NCBI GenBank assembly: GCA_015143295.1
Contig: CM026563.1
Location: 7,550,531 to 7,614,530 of the forward strand
Length of the DNA: 64,000 bases
Direction: 5' to 3'
DNA from: Tetracentron sinense
Lineage: Eukaryota > Streptophyta > Magnoliopsida > Trochodendrales > Trochodendraceae
Positions 11,440-23,418 of the stretch are shown one piece after another (position 1 is the stretch's first letter; each line of letters begins with the position of its first letter). Below the pieces are notes generated by a model. That model searched no databases. It worked only from the letters and a program-made list of their open reading frames with translations, and had not been told where the DNA came from. The translations under genes and the position numbers were made by a program.

Positions 11440-12959
11440 AGTTTACAAAAGGCTAAGGCACGGGCAGAAATGCCGTTAGGTGATCTTTAATTACTATTGA
11501 TATGTAAAAAAGCCATGACAAGAAGTTCAAAAATATTCATGTAATATTCTCACACCATGATTCTTAGCCAGGTTGCCTTTCCTTGCGGAAGGTTGGAGGT
11601 TGGCGCTTGTAAATGATTGAGGGAATAAGAGCATGCTAACGAAATTCATTTGACGCCAAAATGCAGGCGTTTTCTGTTCTTTTGACTCAGTTCTTCTGAG
11701 AATTTTTTTGTTGAAAAGAAAAGAAAAGAAAAGAAAAGAAAAACTAATATTAATGCAGTTTTATCTTATTGTTGATTCGATGTTCTAATTTGAGTTTTTA
11801 TTTTATCTGTTGATTGGAATTGAGGTGTGTGTGATCTCACTCTTTGGATCCATTTAGACGCTGAGCTGTACATGCATCAATCATATTGCTTTAGTAGTGA
11901 CGAAATATAAGGGGATGTTTGGAACTTGCACTGCTTTAAACGGGGCTGAACATTTAATCAAACATGATTTGAACACTTCACCAAATACCCCCCTCAAGTT
12001 ACCAACGTGATTATTTTGACCAATTGGTTGACCATCTAACTCATCTGACGGCCAGGATAGGCTGATCTTTGATCTCGTAGATTATCTTTATGAAACGGTA
12101 CGTTCCCAGGTGGCATGTTTTAAAAAGCAGTGCAAGGTTTTGAGTTCAGGCCGAGTTTTCGAGTTGACTTGACTCGACTCGGTCTCCCGAGTTTCTATGT
12201 TTTAAAACACTGATTGTTCCAAGCAACCAAATTTGACCGAGTCAACTCCGGATTTTGAGCTATAGGTTTTGAGTTCTGGCCGAGTTTTCGAGTTGACTTG
12301 ACTCAACTCGACTCGACTCGGTCTCCTGAGTTTCCGTGTTTTAAAACACTGGTAGTTCCTAAATGAAATGCATGGGGTGGTGGTGTGTCCCGTGCTACCC
12401 ACATGTTGCACCACGTGAGTAGACAGCCTCAAAGTTGGTCCGCGTCTAACCCAAGAAGGGTTGTTGCCTAATAGCTTTCGTGAGGGTTTTCGTCTTTATT
12501 TTTAAGTATGTATAACCAAGATGGCCATGTTAGGTAGACCGTTGGGAAGGCATGTGGATGCACGAGCTGGTCTTAAAAAACGAAGAGGAGAACGTGATCC
12601 ATCATCTTTCCTTATAACAGGCTTAGAATTAGAATCTTAGTTGTCTTTTACTCTGTGGTCTGCACAACATTACTTTCTATTTAAAGGACTTCCTTAGTAT
12701 GAGAAATTTTTATTTAATTATGTGGGCTTAGGGCTTCCTAGGCCCAATCCAGGAAAAATATGAGACTTTTTACATTCTTCGGCTCTTTTAGTTTTTTTCT
12801 TCATTTTTTTTAATGAGCATTAGTAGAGTTTGATTATCTACGTGTCATTTGCCCATTGGATACATCTCTTTCATGAAATAGTCAAGCCCTTTTGGGAAGT
12901 GGAGATCGCAGGGGTGTATAATGGGCCATCAACCCTCCTTAACCCTTTTGGAGTGGTTG
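11440..12959. other. 3' flank and intergenic DNA
   Basis: It holds the 3' UTR of the telomere-binding gene, an AAAAG tandem run at about 11714-11745, and the CGAGTT-rich direct repeat listed separately. No gene is recognised. Confidence 0.6.
12136..12351. repeat. Direct repeat pair rich in GACTCGACTCG
   Basis: 12136-12212 and 12265-12351 are two copies of one roughly 77-87 bp sequence, each running from GGTTTTGAGTTC through GGCCGAGTTTTCGAGTTG to TTTTAAAACACTG. The second copy has one extra run of ACTCG units. The whole starts near CAGTG and ends CACTG, hinting at a hAT-like element, but I cannot confirm a target duplication. Related CGAGTT-rich DNA is at 58402-58848. Confidence 0.7.
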
Positions 12960-12964
12960 CTTGG

Positions 12965-14510
12965 TGATCGGTGCTAAATGTTATACATAAAAGCACCTCA
13001 AACTTAACTTGCTAATCATTTAGAGTAATTATTTATATTATTTTATGCTACTTGGTTGTTTATTCTTATTTCAGGTTCATACGAGGAAAAGAAGATAAAA
13101 TGGAAGATTTATAAGCTTCAAAGACTCCAAAAATCTCAGAAAAAAAGAAGAGTAAAAGAAAGAAGAAGAAAAGAGAGCGAAATCGCAGAAATCTACCCTG
13201 ATAAATCGATTGGCCAAAATCGCACTTCTATCAATAGATGGGTAGTTTGGTAATTTTTCTTTATTAAAAATTTATGAAACTTTTTGGGTAGATTCTAGAT
13301 GACCTAAAGGAGCTATGTTTAAAATTTCGGGTCAATCCGATTAAAATTGAGCTCTCTAGAATTATTTGAAGTTCAGTGGCAAAACTGTAAATATGGTGAA
13401 ATAATATTCCCTGAATAGTGTTTCGTGAATAGTGTTTTAGTACTTCTAAATACTTTCCAACTCTATTATTGTCTTCTTAAATGATGGTTTAATCCTCATT
13501 CAACCCTAAGAGAGTTTAGAGAGAGAAAAAGAAGAGTTGTACCTCAATTAGAACTCCTTATTCTAGAAGGACTCTATCTTTCTATCTTTCTCTATAAAAA
13601 TGAGAATTCTTAGCCATTATCATTAGAGAGAGAGAGAGAAATTTGTAGAGATTTTGGATCTGAAGAAGAGAAGCTCTGGAGATCAAGGAAGTCATGAAGA
13701 GAAGTGCTGCAACTTTGTCCATGAAGATGTTGCATTCCTCCCTCGCGATGAACTAATTTCCACTCTAGGGTTTCGATGAAACCCTAGCCAAGTAACTGTG
13801 TCCTTTATTTTGTTTTTATTTTAATTCTCTACATTGTAAAACATTGATTGCATAATGAGAGGGTTGTTTTCAAACAACCGGATTTATTTGTATTATATTT
13901 AATTTCAATGGAATTCTCAACATTGTCTTAGGTATTATGAAATTGGAATTAAAATCACTTGTGTTAATTTTCGTTAGAATTTAAACATAGGTTTTATGCA
14001 ATGGTTTTAAAATATCCAGAGATTAAATCTGAAGATATTTTATGCTAAGGGAAGACGAGTGATTACACAACCGTAGATTAGTGTGTATCATTCGTGCTAA
14101 CCGAAGATACGATATTCTAAGGATATAATCCCTTGAACTTTTCTTGAGCAGTTGAGAGGGGACGTACTGTCACTCTAACTGGAATGTTTACAATTTAAGA
14201 GGTTATAATAAATTTAAAATAGGGATTAGTTATTAGGTTAGTGGTGGATTTGAAAACCCTAGATTTTCTCTCCAAAAGGATTTAAAAACTCAATTGTTTT
14301 TAGTTTAATTTAGAAATTTCATTTAAATTAGTTTAATTCATTGTTTTAGTTTAATCAAATCAAAATTCAATTGCCTCAATTATTAGTTTAAAATGAATCT
14401 GAATAAAAAGCAACGAAACCAGTGCAGTCCTCAGAGGAACGATACCCATACTAGTACTATTCTACAAAATTATTACTAAGAAGGAATAATTTAAGATTGA
14501 CTGACGATCA
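12965..14510 (+). repeat. 5' LTR
   Basis: Starts TGATCGGTGCTAAATG and ends GACTGACGATCA. It carries a (GA)n tract and a TATAAAAATGAGA-type sequence near 13594 that could be the promoter core. Same length as the 3' LTR. Confidence 0.95.
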
Positions 14511-14515
14511 ATTTT

Positions 14516-14534
14516 TGGCGCCGTTGCCGGGGAT
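14516..14534 (+). promoter_or_regulatory. Primer binding site, tRNA-Asp type
   Basis: TGGCGCCGTTGCCGGGGAT begins five bases after the LTR and is the complement of the 3' end of plant tRNA-Asp including CCA (my recall of ...CCCCGGCAACGGCGCCA). Confidence 0.9.
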
Positions 14535-14789
14535 TGCTGGAACGGTCTAGTTGCTAATTTGAAAGATTAAATTTAAATTAATCATAAAAAAAAAATCCAA
14601 AAATATTTTTCTTTTTATTTAATTGAAAATATTTGTGTTTTCAGGTACCAAATCGCTCAAACTGCAGGGATTGAAAAAGCTTATTCAACATCGTGGAAAG
14701 CAGGAGAGTTCTGTGAGTATTTACTTTTTAAGTAGATATTTTATTTTAATTTGGTGTCTGTCAAACATAGAGTTTTTCTTTTAGGGTGT

Positions 14790-16352
14790 ATGCACGGTAG
14801 GAGGTCTTGTAATCCAGATTTATTCCCTCTTGATTCTGAGTTAGAGCGTACTGCTAGGTTTCTCAAGGCTTCTGCCTTATTCGAATCTAATTCTGAAGCG
14901 AAAGCTTCTACCATCCCTAAAGCAAACCTAGAAGTTATTCATTTCCCTATCGTGGCGGAAGAACATGACCCAATGAAATCCTTGAAGGAGTATTTTACTC
15001 CTTCTACATATTCATCCCCTTCATGCATCCGGTTGCCGGATACTACAGCAGCCCATTATGAAATTAAGTCCAGTATTATTCAGATGATACCATCTTTTCA
15101 CGGACTTAATAATGAAGATCCCTACAAACATCTTGATGAATTTCACGAGATTTGCACAACTTTCAAGTTGCAAGGATTTTCTGATGATGCCCTTAGATTG
15201 CGGCTCTTCCCATTTTCTTTGAAAGACAAAGCCAAATATTGGCTTAATTCTTTAGAGCCAAATTCTATTACCACTTGGGCACAAATGCAACAAGAATTTC
15301 TTATGAAATTCTTTCCCATAGGAAAAACAAATTTAATGAGGCGAACCATCACAAGCTTTGCTCCTGTTGATGGTGAGCTATTTCATGAAACTTGGGAGAG
15401 ATTCAAAGATCTTCTCCGTAAGTGTCCCCCCCACCAAATTTCAAAGTGGCAGTTAGTCCAATCTTTCTATGATGGATTGCCTGCACTCAACCGTCAATTA
15501 GTTGATGTTTCTTGTGGAGGAACATTTATGATGAAAAATGAGAATCAGGCATGAGAGCTTTTTGAAAATCTTAGTGAAAACTCTCTCCACCATGCTTCAA
15601 ATAGTCGTTCTGAGAGACATTCATCTTCATCAAATCCTAAGAGAGGCATCTATGAAGTTGGCAATTCAATAGATGTTTCATCTAAAGTAGATGAATTGTC
15701 TCGAAAATTAGACCAACTCATGGCTACAGGGTCATCTTCCTACACACCCCCTCAACCAAATCTTAATCAGAGGGAGGTGTGTCTTATCTGTTCTAGCCCT
15801 GCACATTATGTGCATGAGTGTCCATCTGCTGCTCAATTTCCGGACTTTGTCCAAGAGCATGCCAATGCTGCCTATATCCATCCGGGTAATAATCCATATT
15901 CAAATACTTATAACCCGGGATGGAGGAATCATCCTAATTTTTCATGGCAGCTACAAACTCAAGGGAATAATTTTCCCCCACCTCAAAGGCCATTCAGTAG
16001 GCCCTTTCAAAATCAGCCCAACTACCATCCTCCCCAACAACAGGAATTCCAACACCCTCCTCCTATTCAAAGGAATCCATCTTTCGAGGAGAAAGTGTTG
16101 CAAGCTCTCAAAGGCTTAGAAGCTAATACTCAACTTCTAAATTCTCATTCTCAATCTATTCAAATGATTGAGTTTCAATTGGGTCAATTAGCTAGTGTTG
16201 TTTACAAGAGAGAAGAAGGGAAACTCTCAAGCCAACCGGTGAGCAACCCTAAAGGTGCAAATATGGTTGATAATGCTCAAAACAATGAAATTAATCGTGA
16301 GCATGTTCTTGCCATTACCACCCTAAGGAGTGGGAAGGTAGTTGAAAAATGA
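14790..16352 (+). pseudogene. Retrotransposon gag, interrupted by an in-frame stop
   Basis: Gag forms the virus-like particle and binds template RNA. The frame starts at ATG 14790 (open further upstream without an ATG). It holds a retrotransposon gag domain over roughly its middle third, with motifs such as LFPFSLKDKAKYWL and FLMKFFP. TGA at 15552-15554 interrupts it, then the same frame continues to 16352. After the stop comes a CCHC zinc knuckle with exact C-x2-C-x4-H-x4-C spacing (CLICSSPAHYVHEC) and a proline- and glutamine-rich tail. The stop may be a mutation or, less likely, a readthrough codon; other family copies would tell. It ends at TGA overlapping the next frame. Confidence 0.85.
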
Positions 16353-17493
16353 GGTTAGGGAGAAGAAAAGTAAGAAAAAAGAGTCCAATGTAGGCCCAAC
16401 AAATCTCCAAGGAGAAAGGGTGAGTATCTCTGAAAATGACAAGGGTTCTTCCTCATCTTTATCTAATCTATCTCCCCTGGATTCCTATATGCCCAAAGCT
16501 CCTTACCCTCAGTGCTTAAAAGATTCTTCTCCTTTTGGGAAAAAGGAAACTAAAATTGATGAGATGATGGAGGTTTTTAAACAAGTTAAAATCAACCTTC
16601 CGCTTATAGATGCCATAAAGCAAATCCCAGCGTATGCCAAATTTCTAAAGGACATGTGCACTCAAAAACGAAAATCAAGAACTCATGTGTCCAAGAAAAT
16701 CCTTCTGACCGAGCAAGTGAGCTCCATTATCCAACACAACACTCCTCCAAAATTTAAGGACCTCGGTGCTCCTACTATTTCGTGTATCATTGGAGATCAC
16801 TCCATTGACCGGGCACTTCTTGATTTAGGAGCTAGTGTTAATATTTTACATTTCTCGGTGTATGAGAAACTTGGCTTAGGAGAGCTTCGCCTCACATCCG
16901 TTGTATTACAATTAGCGGATAGATCCATAAAAAAACCTCGTGGGATAGTTGAAGATGTTTTGATTAAAGTTGATAAATTTTTCTTTCCTGTCGACTTTCT
17001 TGTCATTGACATGGAACCTGTGTGCAATTCAAAAAACCAAATTCCAATCATCCTTGGTCGTCCCTTCCTGGCTACTGCCAATGCATGTATAAACTGTAGG
17101 ACTGGGGTGATGAAAGTGTCATTTGGTAACATGAAAGTTCGGTTGAATGTCTTCACTACTCCCGAACAACAATCGAAATGGGAAGATTGCTTCCTAGTTG
17201 ATCAACTTGATAAGATATTTGAGGATGTCCCTCCTTATGTTTTAATTGATAATTCTTTAGAGGCATCATTCACTCATCTTAAACTCCCGGATCCCATCAT
17301 AGAAAAATCCATAGGGTATGGTTATTCTTTGCTTAATTTCACTCATCTAAAAGGTTTTCCCTTGGAAAAACATAAAATGAGAGTCAAGCATAAAATTGCA
17401 AACTTGCAAAGGCGTAGAAAATCTCTATTTTCTGACTCGGATGGGCGTGTGCTCAAGGCTAAGGCCCAATATTCCGTCTACTTAGACGGTTGA
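16342..17493 (+). pseudogene. Retrotransposon aspartic protease region, frame-shifted from gag
   Basis: Open for 383 codons in the +1 frame relative to gag, overlapping the gag stop by about ten bases at an A5 run (GTTGAAAAATGAGG). The protein has a lysine-rich linker, a conserved plant gag-pol segment (FKQVKINLPL, IPAYAKFLKD), then the retroviral-type protease with active-site motif LLDLGAS and the flap-side motif ILGRPFLATA. It ends in a stop after YSVYLDG, where a full element would continue into reverse transcriptase. Either a mutation or +1 frameshifting joins it to gag; I favour a mutation because gag already has a stop. There is no ATG at the start of the frame. Confidence 0.85.
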
Positions 17494-17584
17494 ATGATTT
17501 TTGAGATTGTCTGGCTGAAGACGTAAAACTTAGCGCTTGTGGGAGATAACCCATTGATTTTGTAGTGTCTTTTATTTTATTTTT

Positions 17585-17822
17585 AGAGTTAGATTCTAAG
17601 TTTGGGGTTCCCTTACCTTTTTTGAGTATTTTTAATCACCCCTACTATTTTTAGAGAGTCAGTTTGGGGTTCCCCTATTTTTTTTGAGTCTTTTTAATCA
17701 CCCTACTATTTTTAGAGAGTCAGTTTGGGGTTCCCCTATTTTTTTGAGTCTTTTGTAATCACTCCTACACTTTTTAGAGAGCCAGTTCGAGATCCCCAAT
17801 TTTTTTTGAGTCAGTCTGTCCT
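17585..17822 (+). repeat. Four tandem 61-62 bp units inside the LTR element
   Basis: AGTTTGGGGTTCCC recurs at 17599, 17661 and 17722, with a diverged copy (AGTTCGAGATCCCC) at 17784. Each is followed by a T run, TTTGAGT and TTTAATCAC. The core resembles the purine tract that normally precedes a 3' LTR in this group. Confidence 0.85.
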
Positions 17823-19322
17823 ACTGTTATCCACTATTATGACTTGTGATGCTACTTGATTTCATTATGACATATTATCTCATTGCATCTATTTTTTTTC
17901 GGATATTTCTTCTTTTGTACTAATCCTGTAGGTATTGTTTGGACGAAGTTTGGGGTAGTTTGTATACATTCTTGAATTATTTTCACCCCTTTCCCTATGA
18001 TTTGTTTTTCATGAGTCAGGTATTATTGTTCTAATCTCTTTTGTTCTCTATTTCTATTTTTACATTGGGGACAATGTAAACTTTAAGTTTGAGGTTGGGA
18101 AATAATAAGTCAGGCTATTATTTTATTTACTAATCTTGGGTGATTGTGCAACCATGAATAGGGTAGAACATGCAAATACACTGAAATTTTTATTGATTGT
18201 TCTATTCTTAAATTTGAAAAATTGTGATGCATTTAGGGTAATCCAAATCTTATTGATAGGGCTGAATTTGAGATCACATAATCCCAAATAGACACTGTTT
18301 TTAACCATTGATTGAATTATAAGAGCTGAAATTATTTTTATGTCATGAATACACTTTGAAATTTGCACAAGCACTCTAATACATTGTCTAGTGGGGTTTG
18401 AAACCAAACTAATTGATTAGTGATTTTGTTAACTCATAAAAAATTGAATAACCTAGAAATTGAACACTAACCTTGGCAAAAAAAAAATAAAATTGATAGA
18501 AGAATGGGTTACCTGAACAAAGTTTTACACTTAGTAACCGGACCTCTTGCCTCACTAAGCATAGAGAGTTCGCGTCAAACCGTGTGATTTTTGGAATGGA
18601 TAAAATAACCTAGTGTGACTAGTTTAAGTTCGTAGCCTATTTAACTTGAATTAATAAGCCCTTAGAGGTGTCTTAACACCTGGTACCCTAAAACCATCTG
18701 GTTTGGGAGTTACCGGCCTAACACTCGCTACATGGGTTATATAGAATGCTTAATGGACTTAGATTCTGCACAGTCACACTTATAAAAGAAAAGGTATTGA
18801 ATGAAAGCCTTGGGATTGGTAGTTTAAATTAAAAGGAAATTCAATGATAAATGAGAAGACAGAAAAACTGTTGAAAAGTAAGGTTGATGTCACACATTCG
18901 ATTGTTAGTCACATTACACATCAAAGAAATTTTGACAAATATTTTATGAGCTAATTTTTCAAACTGGGTAAAAATAGTGTGAAATTGAGAATGTGGAGAA
19001 TTGAAAATTCAACATTTTGAATAATTTTTGGATTATCTTGTATGTATTGTGATTTTAAAATTTTTTAGAATATGTTCAATCAATGTTTTGAATCTTGCAT
19101 GTTTTACTTGAGTCTATTGCACAATTACAGGGTAGTACAGATGTTTGTAGGTGTCATCACTGTAAACCTTCACGAGACTTCACTCGTTCTCTAGGGTCAC
19201 CTAGGGGTTTAAAAGGCTTGTTGCATATGCAAAATGCAACCGGGGATCCCACGAAAGGGGACGTAGGTTTAGTTTAGTTAAGTTTTATTATATTTTTCAT
19301 TGCTCGAGGACTAGCAATGTCT
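17823..19322. other. Non-coding internal region of the LTR element
   Basis: No conserved frame. At 18062-18100 is CATTGGGGACAATGTAAAC followed by TTTAAGTTTGAGGTTGGG. This is a motif typical of the 3' part of Athila-like elements and looks like a second, internal purine-tract-like site. Confidence 0.6.
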
Positions 19323-19335
19323 AAGTTTGAGGTTG
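19323..19335 (+). promoter_or_regulatory. Polypurine tract of the LTR element
   Basis: AAGTTTGAGGTTG sits immediately before the 3' LTR, after GCTCGAGGACTAGCAATG, the usual position for the plus-strand primer. It is less purine-rich than is usual (normally AAGTTTGGGGG). Confidence 0.7.
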
Positions 19336-20881
19336 TGATCGGTGCTAAATGTTATACATAAAAGCACCTCAAACTTAACTTGCTAATCATTTAGAGTAAT
19401 TATTTATATTATTTTATGCTACTTGGTTGTTTATTCTTATTTCAGGTTCATACGAGGAAAAGAAGATAAAATGGAAGATTTATAAGCTTCAAAGACTCCA
19501 AAAATCTCAGAAAAAAAGAAGAGTAAAAGAAAGAAGAAGAAAAGAGAGCGAAATCGCAGAAATCTACCCTGATAAATCGATTGGCCAAAATCGCACTTCT
19601 ATCAATAGATGGGTAGTTTGGTAATTTTTCTTTATTAAAAATTTATGAAACTTTTTGGGTAGATTCTAGATGACCTAAAGGAGCTATGTTTAAAATTTCG
19701 GGTCAATCCGATTAAAATTGAGCTCTCTAGAATTATTTGAAGTTCAGTGGCAAAACTGTAAATATGGTGAAATAATATTCCCTGAATAGTGTTTCGTGAA
19801 TAGTGTTTTAGTACTTCTAAACACTTTCCAACTCTATTATTGTCTTCTTAAATGATGGTTTAATCCTCATTCAACCCTAAGAGAGTTTAGAGAGAGAAAA
19901 AGAAGAGTTGTACCTCAATTAGAACTCCTTATTCTAGAAGGACTCTATCTTTCTATCTTTCTCTATAAAAATGAGAATTCTTAGCCATTATCATTAGAGA
20001 GAGAGAGAGAAATTTGTAGAGATTTTGGATCTGAAGAAGAGAAGCTCTGGAGATCAAGGAAGACATGAAGAGAAGTGCTGCAACTTTGTCCATGAAGATG
20101 TTGCATTCCTCCCTCGCGATGAACTAATTTCCACTCTAGGGTTTCGATGAAACCCTAGCCAAGTAACTGTGTCCTTTATTTTGTTTTTATTTTAATTCTC
20201 TACATTGTAAAACATTGATTGCATAATGAGAGGGTTGTTTTCAAACAACCGGATTTATTTGTATTATATTTAATTTCAATGGAATTCTCAACATTGTCTT
20301 AGGTATTATGAAATTGGAATTAAAATCACTTGTGTTAATTTTCGTTAGAATTTAAACATAGGTTTTATGCAATGGTTTTAAAATATCCAGAGATTAAATC
20401 TGAAGATATTTTATGCTAAGGGAAGACGAGTGATTACACAACCGTAGATTAGTGTGTATCATTCGTGCTAACCGAAGATACGATATTCTAAGGATATAAT
20501 CCCTTGAACTTTTCTTGAGCAGTTGAGAGGGGACGTGCTGTCACTCTAACTGGAATGTTTACAATTTAAGAGGTTATAATAAATTTAAAATAGGGATTAG
20601 TTATTAGGTTAGTGGTGGATTTGAAAACCCTAGATTTTCTCTTCAAAAGGATTTAAAAACCCAATTGTTTTTAGTTTAATTTAGAAATTTCATTTAAATT
20701 AGTTTAATTCATTGTTTTAGTTTAATCAAATCAAAATTCAATTGCCTCAATTATTAGTTTAAAATGAATCTGAATAGAAAGCAACGAAACCAGTGCAGTC
20801 CTCAGAGGAACGATACTCTTACTAGTACTATTCTACAGAATTATTACTAAGAAGGAATAATTTAAGATTGACTGACGATCA
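19336..20881 (+). repeat. 3' LTR
   Basis: 1546 bp, same length as the 5' LTR. I count nine single-base differences and no indels by eye. Confidence 0.95.
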
Positions 20882-20886
20882 CTTGG

Positions 20887-22420
20887 AGCCTTGGACTTAC
20901 CCTTATGGTACTTAGCGGCTACCTTAGGTCTGGCTGGGTGTGTGCTTTGGGGTGTATGTGTGTGTGTTTACGTGATACCCTTTCTACCAAACAAAAAAAG
21001 GACAAGAAAACAAGGAAGCTTGCCTAATTGAGCCATGAACGAGAGGCAGGTAGTTCGGGCAACAAACCCTCTTGTAAACGGGCTGGGCTTGTAAGCCAAA
21101 GCCTATTCAAAAATTACAAAAATACAAGCCTAAGCCGGGCCCATTGATACCCCCTGAGCCGGTCCGTCCATTAGGCCATCAAAGCCTTTGCTTTAGGCCC
21201 GAGTAAAAAAAATAAAAAAAATAATATTAAAAAGGCCCCATTTAGAATATTTTTTTTAAAAAAGACCCCATTTATAGTTAATTTTTTTTAATAATATTAA
21301 AAAAAAAAAAAAAAAAACCTCATTTAGAATTTTCGCTTTAGGCCTCTAAATGGCTTGGGCCGGCCCTGGACACCCCTAGAGGCATGATGTTCCTCTCATT
21401 CTTTTTCCTCTATATTAAGCCTCAAAAAAATATCTTCTATTTGTGGTGTAATTTTCATGCTTATGTAGAAATGGATCCCCCGGGGGTAACCCGATGTGTC
21501 CTTATCTCTCCAATTTAGTGGTGGTTACTAATACCAATAAAGCAATGTTAGATTATTGGACTTTTGTCCCCACAATCTAGTCTAGGGTTTATTCCATTGT
21601 TTGTTGGACTTTGCTACTGAGACCCCCTTAGGGCCGAGACCACCGAGACCGTGCTCTAAGAGCATATGATTTTAGGTGGGGCCCATTTCATATGTAGGTC
21701 CTACTTGAAATCCCGTGCTCTTAAGAGCACCGTCTCGGTGGTCTCTGCCCTAAGGGGGTCTCAGAAGCTTTATCCTGGTTTTTTTTTTTTTTCGTGTTAA
21801 GAATAAAGGGAAAATTGGCTTCTTGTACTTTTGCTAGTCACATTACCGAGGGATAGTACCAACTACCAACTTATTAGAAGTTTTCCTCCAAATGAGGGCA
21901 CCCTAAACTATCAATTAATTGAAAGCTTGCCTCCTTTGCTCTCAAATCTCTCTCAAATGAGGGGCGCACTTTGCCATATGAGCTAGAGGCACAGATGAGT
22001 TACTCTAAACCAATGGGTTATGGCCATTGATTGAGACATTAAATTTCCCTGATTAGGGCTTTCAACGATGGGTAAGGTTTGGAAGAGCCAAATCAGTCGA
22101 GGCCCAACTCAGCAATGTCGATTTTTGGGCCCAAGGCTTGCCCCAGCTAAGCATGGGCTCAAATAGTATGGTTGAAGGTGTCTCCTGTAGGTGATAATGA
22201 TTGGGTTTGTGCAGGTGTGTGGTTAACCTACTAACCTTTCAGTTTTTTTTTGGTTGAAATACAAATAACACACACCAACTATACACACACACCCAACACA
22301 CACACACGCCCTATGTCACAAGGCCATTACACCCACACACCCTCTCAAAAAAAGAGGGGCGGTGGGGCTATTAGGGTTCACATCGTTGGGCTTATGACCC
22401 TATCGCCCAAAATATTTGAA
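20887..22420. other. Intergenic, one MITE, no gene
   Basis: It contains a long A/T run at about 21190-21315 and the foldback at 21617-21764. A CA-rich microsatellite lies at about 22262-22310. Nothing coding. Confidence 0.55.
21617..21764. mobile_element. Foldback MITE, 148 bp
   Basis: The arms are CTGAGACCCCCTTAGGGC... and its reverse complement ...CCCTAAGGGGGTCTCAG. The inverted repeat extends about 50 bp each side (GAGACCACCGAGAC region) around a short core with GGGGCCCATTTCATATG. A second copy is at 23874-23996. Target duplication not clear. Confidence 0.75.
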
Positions 22421-22429
22421 ATTTTTACA

Positions 22430-23418
22430 CAAAAACATGTTTGGTAAATATGTTTTTGTTTCTTGTTTTTAAAAATTAATAACAAAATTTTTGAAAATCA
22501 AGATAACATAAATTTTCAATTATCTCTATTTTTTAAAACAAAAAACAAAAATAAAAAATATGAATCGAGTACCATCCACCCACTCACAACAATTACCCAC
22601 AACCACCACCACAGTACTACCTACCACCCACCACAATACTACCACCACCACCACTACACCACTACCCACCACCACCACCACACCCACCACCACCACAACC
22701 ACAATACTACCACCACCACCACAACCACAATACTACCACCACCACCACCACCCCACTACCCACCACCACCACCACCACCACCACTACACCACTACCCACC
22801 ACCGCCCACTCATCACCACCACCACCACAACCACAATACTATCACCATCACCACCACCACTACACCACCCACCCACCCACCCACCCACCCACCCACCACC
22901 ACCACCACCACCCACCCACCCACCACCACCCACTACGCACTTCCACACCACCACCACACTAAACCACCTACCACCACCACACACCATCACTCATCACCAC
23001 CACCACCACCACCACAACTCCACACCACCACCACCATCACTCACCACCACACTACACACACCACCACCACCACACACCATCACTCACCACCACAACCACA
23101 ACTCCACACCACCACCACCCCACCAACATCACTCACCAACACCACCACCACCATCACTCACCACCACACTACACCACCACCACCACCACACTACACACAC
23201 CACCATCACCCACCACTACCACCACGATGAATTGAAATTATTTAATCATATTTATCAAACACGTTTTTTTGTTTTTCTTTTTTTAAAAACAAGTAACAGT
23301 TAATAATACCAAACACATTGCCTATTTAAAAAAATTGAAAACAGAAAATTGTTTTCCAATTTTTAAAAACAAAAAATAAAAACAGTAAAACGGAAGTGTA
23401 TCCAAATGGCCCCTTAAT
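22430..23418. mobile_element. AT-rich MITE-like element hosting the CCA tract
   Basis: Both flanks of the microsatellite are AT-rich and look inverted relative to each other: TGTTTGGTAAATATGTTTTT on the left, and AATAATACCAAACACATTG plus AAAAACAAAAAATAAAAAC on the right. This resembles hAT-type MITEs, but I cannot fix exact ends or a target duplication. Confidence 0.35.
22598..23226. repeat. (CCA/ACC)n microsatellite, about 630 bp
   Basis: Long runs of ACC/CCA with occasional CACA, TACTA and CCCA interruptions. The plus strand is almost free of G, so two frames stay open and read as His/Thr/Pro-rich pseudo-proteins; these are not genes. The minus strand is GGT-rich. Confidence 0.95.

Larger units (their letters stand above)
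12965..20881 (+). mobile_element. Complete non-autonomous LTR retrotransposon (gag-protease only), 7.9 kb
   Basis: Two 1546-bp LTRs (TG...CA ends) enclose 4825 bp. CTTGG lies on both sides (12960-12964 and 20882-20886), a perfect 5-bp target duplication. The primer site matches tRNA-Asp. The only coding sequence is gag and an aspartic protease; no reverse transcriptase, RNase H or integrase frame exists anywhere inside, and about 1.8 kb after the protease is non-coding. The primer site, the gag type and the DLGAS protease motif point to the Athila side of the Ty3/gypsy group. I count nine substitutions between the LTRs (about 0.6%), so insertion is recent. It must have moved with enzymes supplied in trans. 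Confidence 0.95.

Noticed and set aside
12136-12351. hAT element call for the CGAGTT direct repeats
   Set aside because: CAGTG/CACTG-like borders are suggestive but no 8-bp duplication could be found.
13056-13253. 65-codon frame repeated at 19427-19624
   Set aside because: It lies in the LTRs and is duplicated with them; lysine/arginine-rich by A-richness, no known protein.
17585-17822. Regular repeats considered as a CRISPR-like array
   Set aside because: Units are contiguous tandem copies without unique spacers, inside a retrotransposon in a plant genome.
22463-23303. Two long His/Thr/Pro-rich open frames
   Set aside because: They are produced by the CCA microsatellite, which lacks stops in these frames; no domain or gene structure.
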